A stretch of DNA of 64,000 nucleotides from Daphnia carinata (taxonomy: Eukaryota > Arthropoda > Branchiopoda > Diplostraca > Daphniidae), in assembly GCF_022539665.2 (NCBI RefSeq), contig NC_081338.1, forward strand, positions 6,684,446-6,748,445, given 5' to 3'. The notes below the pieces were generated by a model. That model saw nothing but the letters and a program-made list of their open reading frames with translations, made no database searches and had not been told where the DNA came from. The position numbers were made by a program, and so were the translations under genes. Below, in pieces: positions 1-10,199 of this stretch. Position 1 is the first letter of the stretch. Each line of letters begins with the position of its first letter.

Positions 1-14
1 GGCGAGTTTTGTAA

Positions 15-423
15 TCAGTGACGTTTGTGCGCCTTTGCGTTGTTGCCTTCGGCTCTGTGAGCTTTAGCCTTATTGTGGCCCTTATGGTGGGATGCCTTAG
101 CGTGACCATGGGAATCCTTCTTGTGATCCTTATGATGGGATTCCTTCACGTGATCCTTATGGTGGTATTCCTTAGCGTGACCATGGGAATCCTTCTTGTG
201 ATCCTTATGATGTGATTCCTTAGCGTGACCATGGGACTTCTTCACGTGGGCGTGGCTCTTATCTACGTGAAGGGGTGCACCCTTTTTGCCATCATGTGGT
301 ACCGATGAGACCGTTGCGACCACAACGAGCAATGCAAATAACTGGTAAAAATAAAATGTGACAAAATTGAGATGAAAAAACAAATAAAAAAGGAAAATGG
401 CTTACCAAAAACACAAGCTTCAT
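15..423 (-). CDS. Secreted histidine/lysine-rich repeat protein
   Basis: Two exons on the minus strand: 423-406 and 341-15 (stop TGA). The intron runs from GTAAG at 405 to TTTTACCAG at 342, phase 0. The protein is 114 aa. Exon 1 encodes MKLVFL, which joins LFALLVVVATVSSVP to make a typical signal peptide cleaved near SSVP. The mature part is almost entirely His, Lys, Ala, Ser, Asp and Gly, built from imperfect units such as KDSHGHAKE and HHKDHK with a long period of about 25 residues. There is no cysteine. The family is not recognised. Runs of HH and HxH suggest a metal-binding secreted protein, by composition only. I chose this start because the splice makes a proper signal peptide; the unspliced ATG at 383 lies in the intron. 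Confidence 0.8.
80..240. repeat. Tandem repeat inside the His-rich gene
   Basis: Imperfect direct repeats of about 75 bp, each with shorter near-copies of GTGATCCTTATGATGGGATT. They encode the His/Lys units on the minus strand, and the repeat keeps the reading frame. Confidence 0.75.
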
Positions 424-490
424 TCTGTATGATCCGACTCCTTTGGTGTTCAACTGCCAAGTGTTTGCATTATTTGCATTATCAAGGGGT

Positions 491-497
491 TTTTATA
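491..497 (-). promoter_or_regulatory. TATA box of the His-rich gene
   Basis: TATAAAA on the minus strand, about 70 bp upstream of the ATG at 423. This leaves room for a leader of roughly 40 nt. The transcription start itself was not identified. Confidence 0.45.
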
Positions 498-740
498 TCG
501 CCAATACGCGTGCAGCTAAGTAGAGATAAAGATTTTTTAAAAATAACTTCACACAGACACAAGTAAAAGACAAAGGCAATAAGCGTGAAATTAACAAGCT
601 TTGAGTTGGTTTCCATTTCACAAAACCCGACAAACCGTCTCAAATCTCCTATAGCTCTGTCTTTGCAACACGAAGGAATGTTGAGTTGTTAAATTTATCT
701 TTTTACCACAACGACTAGCAGGTTGACAATGAAAATAAAA

Positions 741-955
741 TTACCACGAGCCACCGAAAGATGAAAACGTTTCGGTACAATGCAACTGATTAAAGTCGAC
801 AACTTTCTGATTTGGCAATCGAAACACTTTCCAGCATTTTTTTTTGTGTGTGCATTCGTTGACCGTATGCTTACCTTGATAACATGCTTGTGAGCAGTTG
901 TTTGTGGAGAAATAAAACAAACAATGACCATTAAAAAACAATCAACAGCCTCCAT
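741..955 (-). CDS. Candidate 41-aa secreted peptide, two exons
   Basis: Minus strand exons 955-875 and 785-741 (stop TAA). The donor is AAG|GTAAGC and the acceptor TTTAATCAG, giving an 89-bp intron in phase 0. Exon 1 encodes a hydrophobic signal-like start (MEAVDCFLMVIVCFISP). Exon 2 encodes LHCTETFSSFGGSW. The alternative is that the intron is not removed and a Cys-rich peptide is read in another frame from 941. No family is recognised and no promoter was found. It lies just upstream of the His-rich gene in the same orientation. The chance of coincidence is substantial at this size. Confidence 0.3.
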
Positions 956-2265
956 GACCTATTAATTATAACGATTAGAGGAGAAACAAGTATTTTTATG
1001 TGTCCAATCATACAAGATAACTGAGTTAACAATAAGAAATTAGAGCTGTACCAATTTTGATTTCGTTACGTAAAAAATTCTTTCGTAGTGCCATCTGCAG
1101 GTTTCGTTCTTTTTCGTCAGTACTGCCTCCATGTTGGACTTGAACGCCTCCGGAAACCTTGTGCTCGCTGGTAATCGCCAAATCAACAATTACTTATCTG
1201 TTAAAAGGAGGGACTCGTTGACTATATGAGCATTATCTATGATTCAGACTATACCTTAAATTTTTTTTTCCAGTTTTTGCTGAGACAAACAAGTTTTCGT
1301 CACAAATTTTCAAATACTAATTCAGGTTATTTCAATAGGAACAACAAGTCAACAATGGCTATCATTTAGGCGGGAATATGGCACCGTCGTTTCAGTGCCA
1401 GTTGCAGTAGCTAGTGGTTCGTGCTTGAGTAAGTTGTGCTCTTTGAACTACCTTAATGTATAGTTTTCTTATGTACATGGAGGTAAGCAATTCTCGATAG
1501 TCATTCAAATTGATTGCAATCCCACAAATTGAGTTGGGAAATGAGTGGCTGGCTGTGGTAATTTTGTGGGTTTATAGACTCTCTTGAGACTTTGTAACCG
1601 CAACGTGGCTTTGGTAATAGAACCCAAAGGCATAGTACTCGCATTCCATGCATTCATGTTGGTTTCGTGTTGATTCCTCATAGATATGGGGGTTTCGCAG
1701 CTTAATCTGTATTTGTATCTTATAATATCAAAGAAACACCCAAAGATAGTTAAAATAGCCGTAATTTCTGATGAAAATTTCTGTTTGGGCGCCTTTTTTC
1801 TGTCTTGCACCCGAACCATGTAGTGAATCATTTGGCTAGTAGATGTCGCTAGAATTAGTTTGTTGTTCTTTTTCCCCACCGCCACGAGTCGCCCGTCGCC
1901 CATCCCAGCACTTGCGACACACGTCGAATGTGTGCCTTGCATATCTAGCCCACACCACCATACACATACATTTGAGCCGTTTCCGCTGCTAAAAAAAGGA
2001 AAAACTAAGAAGGCTTTTTTTTTTATGAATAAGCCCTCCCTCAGTGCAGGACTTTGGTGGGCTAGATGACATTTTTTCTCACCCAAGAGTCTTCTTCCCG
2101 CACACACGCAGTAGAGTGTGGTGCACAGCTTTAGGGGAAAAAGAATTAAAAATATAAAGAAAAAAAAAACAAAAAATAAAGCCGCCAGTCAGCGGTTCTC
2201 TCTCTTGACTCTCTTTCTCCGTGTATTCGTTCCCACCCACTTGGCGTGTGTGTTGTGTTGTCCGA
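956..2265. other. No gene recognised
   Basis: A 200-codon frame is open on the minus strand at 1,505-2,107, but it has no splice or promoter context and is not convincing. A GTAAGT donor near 1,429 could end a noncoding exon. Confidence 0.4.
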
Positions 2266-3218
2266 ACTGTCAGTAGTGTATTCGGTGTCTTTTCATTTTA
2301 AAAACAAGACCAGCAAATTGTCGTGTCCCGTAGTTTCTGCCAATGTTGTCAACGTCTAGTGCCGATTCGATCAAAAACAAGAAGTGAAGTTTGCAGTCTT
2401 GTTCTAGAAAGCTGATACGCGTAGATAAAGCAAAGGCCATTTATCTGCTCTGAGTCAATGGGTTTGGCAGAAAGGGAGAAGTAAAAAGCAAAATAATTTT
2501 AACCAAATGCCATTATACTTTATTTGTGCTGACATTCTTTTTTAAACTTGTACCCTTATTGATTTTGGGCTTTCAAGGTCTCAGTCCGCAGTGCGTCTAC
2601 TCAACAACAACCTAGTAGTGCCTGTGAGTCCCTTCAATTCCACGAGTGCCAGTCAACCAGCAAAGGCACATGGATTCTCTACACATCTCATCGTTGGTTG
2701 AATGGTGCTACACTGGTTGTTGTCCTGGTCAGCCTGATTCCTGTCGGTGTCTCTAATTGTGACTGCGATTTCCCTCTGGTACAAGTGCCTCAAGCATTGC
2801 GACACCTGCAGGTTGGGATTTGTGACAGCTTTGTCCACACCCAATTACTAGCTGTACAGTGACACGTGCGTGTGGGGCTTGTTTCCTCGTGCGTCGCCAG
2901 TTCGACGCCGATATAAAAAGAACACGAGGAGCATAGGTTCGTCGACCAGCTTGAGAGAAAATAAAAAAAGAAAAGAAGGGAATTTGAAAAGAGTATAGAA
3001 AAAGAAGAAGAGCCGGAAGAAGAAGAAGAACGCACATATACATACGTGGGATTTCCCACCGGGAGTGGACGTACGACGGGACTATGGCGTTTTGGTGAAT
3101 CCCGACAAAGCATTAGACTCTCCTTTCCCTTTTCTTTTGTTTACGTTTTGGTTTCATCCTATCCACCGTTCCCTTCCCCTCCAAATCCCGTCAGTCATTT
3201 CGAGGCTCAAGAAACGTC
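2266..3218 (+). promoter_or_regulatory. Putative promoter and 5' leader of shep
   Basis: An initiator-like TCAGT lies at 2,270-2,274 in a pyrimidine-rich, CpG-containing stretch. The leader up to the ATG at 3,219 holds upstream ATGs, including one at about 2,670 that opens a short upstream reading frame. An intron inside the leader is possible and was not resolved. Confidence 0.4.
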
Positions 3219-4447
3219 ATGAGTCAATCTGTCCAACTAGACGCCCATTCCATCGACACGCCCCGATCTGCAGTTGCCGAACCCTTATCCCTGGACACGT
3301 TACCCTCTTCGCTTTCGGTATAAACATACATATTTTTTGTTGTTATAATAAATGAAAATTATGCTGAGATGTGTTCTAATAGTAAGCAGACAAAAAGCTC
3401 GTCATCATCTTTGTTTTGATTATCATATTTTTCGAGCAGGAAGAAACATCTGACATGAGTTCATCCAACGCGGCGGCTACAGCAGCAGCTAGCAGTGAAA
3501 AAACGACCTCCAACCGTGTCGTCGTCCCGAGAACTACCTCCACTCTTACTTCTAGTACAGCTACAACAGCAGCAGGTGGTTCAAACTCGCATCTTCCATC
3601 AGCAGGCCACCAACAACACCGGACGGCCGTCAACCGCAGCAACACTTCCGGCGAAGGAGGTCTGGTCATGGTGGCTACTTCGCTGGCCGCTCCGTCCAGC
3701 AGGGCCAATAGTGCCGAACCCTTTAGCAATGTAAGAGAAAAAACAAAAAATTAACTTCTTCTTCTACTCTATCCTTTTCATTTTGGGTTTTTCTTTCGCC
3801 TAACCGGAAATCGTTACACACACACAACTCGATTGATGTGATGCAGGCAAACTCGTATCGAAAATCAGATTTCGTTATCAAGCTTAGAGGGCGAGCCCAT
3901 CACGACTAGCGGGGTGGGATCCAGATGTGCGTGCTAAATTCAAAACTCGAGATTATCTATTCGTTTTTTTTTGTTGTTGTTTGGTTGTAGGGATTTCGAC
4001 TCATCATAATGTGGGCTCATTATTATCCGTTAAACAGGTTTTTTATTTGTTTTTGTTTTTTTTTGTGTGTGTTTCTGGTGGAACATTCCTCTCTGCTCTT
4101 GTCGTTTGTGATTGAAATGGAATGTCAACGTTCCATTGTCATGGCCGATCTGCCAGGGTTTTCTCCGCGGGAAAAAAACAAACGAAACACGAAGATTTTG
4201 TCAACCGAGAAAACGGAGAATGGATGTGAAAAACATTTTTTTTTTCTTTGATTCATTAAACAACAACAACAACAAAAAAAACCTTTGGTAACCAAACGGG
4301 GAAAGGCCACACACGGAAGGCGAAGCAAAGGAGAAAGGCGAGTGTATGGGACGAATGTGAAGCAAAAAGGAGAATATAAAATAAAATAAAAGACGTAGGA
4401 AAAATAAAATTTAAAAAGAAATCGCCTGGAGCATTTTTCCGGTCCGT

Positions 4448-4485
<38 letters not shown>

Positions 4486-7400
4486 GTTCGTTCAGTTTTG
4501 GGAACACAACAACACATGGAATGAAACGACGTGAACGAATAGATGGAAGAAGAAGAAGAAGAAAAAAACTGATTTTAATTTTTTTTTAGCTCATCCTATT
4601 CGCGTTTTGCTTCTTTATTGTTATTCCTGTGTTAAAGAGAAGAAAAAGAAAAAGAAAAAATAGAAGAAGAGAACACGATAATGGCGAAAAAATAACTCTT
4701 CATCACTCGACCGCGTCCAACCGCTCCGGGGCTCTTCAGGTCGCGTTCGATGTGCGGAGCTTTCGTGAAGCTATCAGCACGGAACAGCGTCTTGTTGTTA
4801 GTGCGTGTGTACGAATGTTAGACACATTCACATTCCCGGATTTGCATCCTTCTCTCCCCCCCCCCCCCCCTTTTTTTTTCCACACTCCATAGAATATCGA
4901 TTTTTCTTTTCGCCCCTCCAATCTAAAATGGTGGTCTCGTTTTTTTTTCTTATCTTCCCGTGCGGGATCGGGAGGGGAGGGAGACAATGTGTGTAGTGTT
5001 TATACATAACGAATAATATATTCGTTGTTCCAAGGTCGCCAGAAACAACCCGAAGACGAAAAGGTTCGTAGTCGTAGGGCGTGAAATGTTTCGTTTTTCT
5101 ACCGCTAGATGTCTTTAAGGTTGCTTACGCAGACCAGTTCCCTTCAAGTTCGTTCGTGAGTAGTACGGCGTATACTCTGCCCCTCTTCTCTTCGTCTAAA
5201 GGGTCGCCATTCGTGAGTTTGTCGTGAGTCCGGTCGTTGCTCACGCAGCAGCGCTCCCTTCTCACAACAGACGTACACATTGAACATTACAACAACGCGG
5301 CCATTTTGTTAGTCTCTCTCTCCGTCTCCAACACTCCAAACGCTTTCGGTTCACTCTCTCATTCCCGAAAACAGTTTCGACTTGAGAGATACGACAACAA
5401 CAACAACATGACTTGACCGTGAGGAAGTAGTTCAGTGTTGTGTGTGTCGACTGCCCTCTATCTCCCTACTATCAGTGTGTGTCTGTATGGGTGTGTAGTG
5501 CGTGTCATTCAGTCGAAAATTCCAATCATCAACAACAACAGTGACATTTCTCCAGTGTTGTTTCAACATTTCTCACAGTTCTCTCTCTAGTTCTTCTCCC
5601 CCACACAGTTTTTCATAACTTTTTAGAGGAATTTCGTACGAAAAAACAACAAAAACATTGTCTTTGTTGTTGAATCAAAGTAGAAAAAATTGGAACGCTG
5701 CGTTCGTCTCAGCGCCATTTTCGCCAGCGCGGCAACCTCCTTTCCGTCTCTCTTTTTTTTTTTTTTTTATTTATTTTATTATTTTTTTTTTCATTCTCTA
5801 CCCGATTCGTGAACACAGACAACGAGACCTCCCGTGTTAAGAGAGACAAATTTTAATCCAATCGAAGTTTTTTTTGTTTTTGAGGGTGGGAAACCTTTGA
5901 ATTTTCACTGCGCGTTGTGTTTGTGTGCCTCCATTTTGAAATTCTACACGAGACTTTTGACGGAACAGATTTTTTTTTTCGGTGAGACAAGGTGAACGGT
6001 GTATCAGGAATTTATCGGACATTATCATAATAACCTGTTTTCTAGCCAAGAGGAATTGGCCTGAAAATTTTGAAAAGACAAACGAACGAAAAAAAACTGG
6101 TTCACGATGAACCACATCATCGGAGTGAACCGGAAATATAGTGAACAAAATTATTAGTGCGTGTTTTTTTTTTTGCCCCAACTGCACACATTCTTGAGGC
6201 CCCAGTTTTACCAGTTCTCGTTTTTTTTTCTTGTGTTAATCAACTTCTTCCACACGAGAAAAAATTTGAATATTTTCTCTTGTTGTGGGAGTTTTTAGCC
6301 CTTGACTGCCAAATCAAATAACAACAGCCCGGAGTCGTCATGGAAACTTCATACAGAGTAGGCCATTCTTGTCCAGTTTTTGTTTTGTTTGAATAACATT
6401 TTATCATCATAATATTATTACGACGTAAGAAAAAAAAAATGTTATTATTTTCGGGACTCACGCTAATTGGATCCCACCTTTCCAGTCGATCGGGATAATG
6501 TAATCTGACCTTGAGAGAAATCCTCCATCTTTGTTTTTGTAAAATTCAGAGCCTCCCCCAAAATAAATTTTTTTTTGAAATTATGCGATCAAAGTTAAGG
6601 TGGAAAGTTAATTCATTTAAAGGGGAGAATCGAAGCTACGTAGACAGGGGGGGGGTATGTGTTTGGTAGCCATTTTTTTTTTCTTTTGTCGTGTTGGTTC
6701 GTTCGTAGTCCTACACCATCGTCTGCGGTTGGTGAGGCCGACGTCACCACATCGCCAAGGTTACGGCGTCGTTGACGTCACGCGCCGAGCCAAAAGCGAA
6801 TAAAGTTTTTCGTCTCTGGTATTCTGAACGCACTTTTCTTTCAAAGTCCCCTCCCCGCTTTTTTTTTGAATTTTCGGGAATAGTGAAAGAACAGTAGCTG
6901 CAATCGACTCCCGCCATCTTGACGCGGAGTATACAACCAAATAGAATCTCTTTTTGCCTGATTCTGGTGACGTCAATCCACCCACCCAAGTTCTTTTGAT
7001 AAGGTGGGTGGGGGAAGGCGGGCTTGCGAGGCCTGTGGCTCTCACGCACGTGGAGAGCTGCGTGAATCCCCGCCTACTCATTCCGCCTCTTTAAGTTTCG
7101 GCCGATTGATCGAATCTTTTTTTCTTTTTTCCTAGTGCGTGTGTGTATACTTTTAAAGGAATCCCGCCAGGTGGTGTTTGCCGGTTTTGTTTGTTATCGT
7201 TTAACTTGCATTCGGATTTCGCTATGTTTAGCTTCCCCTCCCTCGAAAGGAAATTCAAAATGAATTCTTTCATTCAAATAAAAAATTTAATTACTTTTCA
7301 CAGATTTGTTTTGCTATTGTACAAATCGATTAAAAATAAAAGAATGCGTTCAATTGGACGCCTGCACGATGAGGCAAATCGTGAATTGTTCATTTGAAGT

Positions 7401-10199
7401 AGCCCCTCTTTTTTTTTTTTATCTCAGAAGCTCCGATAAGTAACGCACAGACAAAACTCACGCTCCCACTCTCTCTTTACAGCGTGTTGTATTGATTTCT
7501 CTTAGCCTTCTCCTCTCTGATCACGGGAGAAAACTCCTCCCCACCCATTCCACCCATCATCGCTCACGTCTATTTCGGGACCAACCACCAACTAAAAAAT
7601 AGTTTTTTTTTCCGCGTTCAAAACTCGTGGGAAGATTAGGATAGTATTTTTTATTTTAAATGTCAAGTTCCGTTTCATTTGTCGTCTGCTTACAATCCGT
7701 TCAGAGGGGGGGGGGGTTATTTCGTACTTAATGAGTTTGTTTTTAAATTTTGTATAGACGTAGGCATGGGGGAGAAAATAATCAAAATTGAAAAAGGAAG
7801 AATCGTATAAAAACATTAAAAACAATTGTTGTTGGAACCAAAATGTATACACAGGGCGGTGGAGGAGGCGGGAGTAGCAGTGGTGCGGCGCGGTCGGCCG
7901 GAGGAGGAGGCCGGGCAACTCGGACGAATACGACAGCTCAAACTACTCAAGGGGCCATCTATCGGGCATCGATGGCTGGTGGAAGTGGTAGTGGCGGAGT
8001 AGGAGGAGGAGGCAGTGGAGGATCTTCTCGGATTGCATCCCACGTTTCACCGCCTCATCTGGCCTCCTATCAAGCGTCAACCACTGGCTCCTTCCCTTAC
8101 GGAGTGAGTTGCTATCCCCCTCCCCCCGATCTTTTTTTGTTTTCTTTAAAGAAACTCGGCCACCGGAAGTGATCTTTGATCAGTTAGGAAGAATGTTATC
8201 CGGAATCGTTAAAGCGGAGGGCTGTTTTTTTTTTTTTTTATCACATTGAAAAACAGACAACAGATGTCGTTTTCTGTTGGACATTCTTTTTTAGAAACGA
8301 GAGAGAGAGACCATCTGTCGTGTTAAAAGAAAATATGGATAACATCCACCTTGTGTAGTACGTACAGCCTGAGGCGGATTCCAGAGGGATGTGAGTTAGC
8401 AGCAGGTGGTTGCGCCATCCATCGAGCCGTGAATAGTTTGCTTACCCCGAATAGAAGAGTGTGTAGGAGGAATCGTTTAAATTCCAAAAAGTTTTTGCCC
8501 GCCTACACGTTTGATTTATGAGTTGGGCATTTTGGAAAGTGAATGAGGGGGGTGGACATTTTATTCATTCATTGAAGTCAAATGTCAAAGACAAAAACAA
8601 GAATGTATGTATCAAATTTCTATTTTCCAGGCCGGCGTGGGAGGATCCAACAACAGCAGCAACAGTAGCAGCAGCACGGGGACCGGCAGCCAAGGCTACA
8701 GCAGCTCGACGAGCGGAGCTGGCGGAAGTGCGGGAGGTGGTGCCAATTCGAGCCCAACGGCGGCCACCAGCACTACCAACAACAGCGATCAACTGTCGAG
8801 GACCAACCTCTACATCCGCGGTCTGACACCCAACACCACCGACAAGGATCTGGAGGAACTGTGTCGCAAGTATGTTCTGTCTTTTATCATTTCTTTCAAA
8901 ATTGGAAAATAATTTTTTGTTATTTGACCAGATTCGGCACCATCATCTCGACCAAAGCCATTCTCGACAAGAATACCAACAAGTGCAAAGGTTACGGTTT
9001 CGTTGATTTCGAGTCGCCATCGGCGGCCGAGTCGGCCGTCAAAGCCCTGCAGCTTCAAGGCATTCAAGCGCAGATGGCGAAGGTAATCGTCAAAGTAATT
9101 ACACCCTCTCTTTTTTTTGCATTTTTATACATTTTCATTAACCCTAGATCAGACCCAACATCTCTCAATGTTCTCTCTTTTATTTTCTTTCTCTTTTCTA
9201 AAAAAAAAATCAAACTTTGATTTCAAAAACAAAAACAAACAAAAAAACGAAACAGCAACAAGAACAAGATCCCACTAATTTGTACCTGGCCAACCTGCCG
9301 GCCCACATTACCGAACAGGACTTGCACGACATGCTTTACAAGTACGGAACTGTCATCTCGACTCGGGTGTTGCGTGACGGCGGAAGCCAGAGCCGAGGTG
9401 TCGGCTTCGCCCGGATGGAGTCCAGGGAGAAATGCGACGAAATTATCAGCATATTCAATGGCAAATTGCTGTCCGGCTCGACGCAGCCGTTGCTCGTCAA
9501 ATTCGCCGACGGCGGCAACAAGAATAAGCGTCAGCACAAGACGCACGATCAACGCTGGCGCGACGCGGCCGACGGACCTGGCGGTCTATTGTCGGCTTAT
9601 GACAGTCCGGTACATCCTAATGGATTGCCGGCCCTACTTTCTCACATGCAGCTTGGACGTAATTTCCCACACCAAATGTCGCCTTTCCCCATCGGGCCCA
9701 ATGGTGCCCCATGGCTCGGACAATACATTGTCCAGCCGCCCATGCATCAGCAGGTTTGATCATTCGCAATGATTTTGATAGTTTTTCTTGCTTTTCATGG
9801 TCAACTTTCTTTTCAATTAGATGGAAATGCTGACGTCAGGGATGGACCCGTCGTTGCAATACATCCCGCAGTTGACCACCCACCTGTCCTCACTGCACGT
9901 TGGTAGTCCGGGCAATCCGTATGCGATGGGCCCAAGTGGTCACGGCCACGGGCATCATCACCACCATCACCACCACCATAGCGCTTATCAGGCAGCAGCA
10001 CTTTACCAGGCCAGCCAACCGCAAGCGGCCGTCATGGGTCCCAACTCACTCTCTATGGCTCCTGAATCCGATCCCTCTGCTAGCGCCACCGCCTCTCCCG
10101 ACGAGCCCTTCTCCTACGGTATTTTTGTTCTTCATTTTTTTTTTCGTTTTCATTAAACTTAATGGACATTACGGTTATATATTTTTAGGAGCCATGTGA
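3219..10199 (+). CDS. shep: alan shepard / RBMS-family RNA-binding protein
   Basis: Long-form exons: 3219-3317, 3440-3730, 8631-8869, 8932-9082, 9256-9753, 9821-10118 and 10189-10199, giving 528 aa. All junctions are GT-AG and phase-consistent. RRM1 carries RNP2 LYIRGL and RNP1 KGYGFVDF. It is followed by the family hallmark [16 protein letters not shown] leading into RRM2, with RNP2 LYLANL and RNP1 RGVGFARM. The C-terminal part has a run of nine His and ends [11 protein letters not shown], resembling the SPDE/SPYTF tails of shep and RBMS proteins. The N-terminus is Ser/Thr/Ala-rich and poorly conserved. The family binds AU-rich single-stranded RNA or DNA and acts in neurons (Drosophila shep). 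The first exon ([15 protein letters not shown]...) was chosen because it ends in phase 0 exactly where the next exon opens. An alternative donor 12 bp after 9,082 would insert VIVK between the RRMs. Confidence 0.93.
5400..5530 (+). promoter_or_regulatory. Candidate internal promoter of shep
   Basis: Repeated TCAGT-type initiators (TTCAGTGTTG and CATTCAGTCG) in a TG-rich leader-like sequence, followed by several hundred bp rich in CAACAACAA that resembles a 5' UTR. It could drive the short isoform starting at 7,843 through a noncoding exon. Confidence 0.3.
6740..6975. promoter_or_regulatory. Cluster of CRE (TGACGTCA) sites
   Basis: Full palindromic CREs (TGACGTCA) lie at 6,773-6,780 and 6,968-6,975, with a 7-of-8 match (GACGTCA) at 6,740-6,746. 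CREs bind CREB/ATF bZIP factors. They sit 0.9-1.1 kb upstream of the alternative first coding exon of shep. Confidence 0.45.
7843..8103 (+). CDS. shep: Alternative first coding exon of shep
   Basis: ATG at 7,843 opens 87 codons ending FPYG at a GGA|GTGAGT donor, phase 0, the phase of the shared exon at 8,631. Joined there it gives a 485-aa isoform. The encoded N-terminus starts MYTQ and is Gly/Ser-rich with GGGGGG runs. No acceptor with a pyrimidine tract precedes it, so I read it as a first exon and not a cassette. A TATAAAA at about 7,806 lies only about 37 bp before the ATG; if used, the leader would be very short. Confidence 0.7.
8104..8630 (+). other. shep intron, nothing recognised
   Basis: An intron of 527 bp ending at TTCTATTTTCCAG. 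No conserved element was noted. Confidence 0.6.

Larger units (their letters stand above)
3731..7842 (+). other. Large shep intron with candidate internal promoters
   Basis: About 4.1 kb between the upstream coding exon and the alternative first exon. It holds a (CT)n tract at 4,450-4,483 and homopolymer runs. A CpG-rich block lies at 5,040-5,600 with initiator-like TCAGT motifs near 5,430 and 5,510. CRE sites lie at 6,740-6,975. No protein-coding exon was recognised. Confidence 0.5.

Noticed and set aside
1505-2107. 200-codon open frame on the minus strand
   Set aside because: No splice, promoter or family signal. A frame of this length is expected by chance about once in such a window, and it overlaps a likely promoter region.
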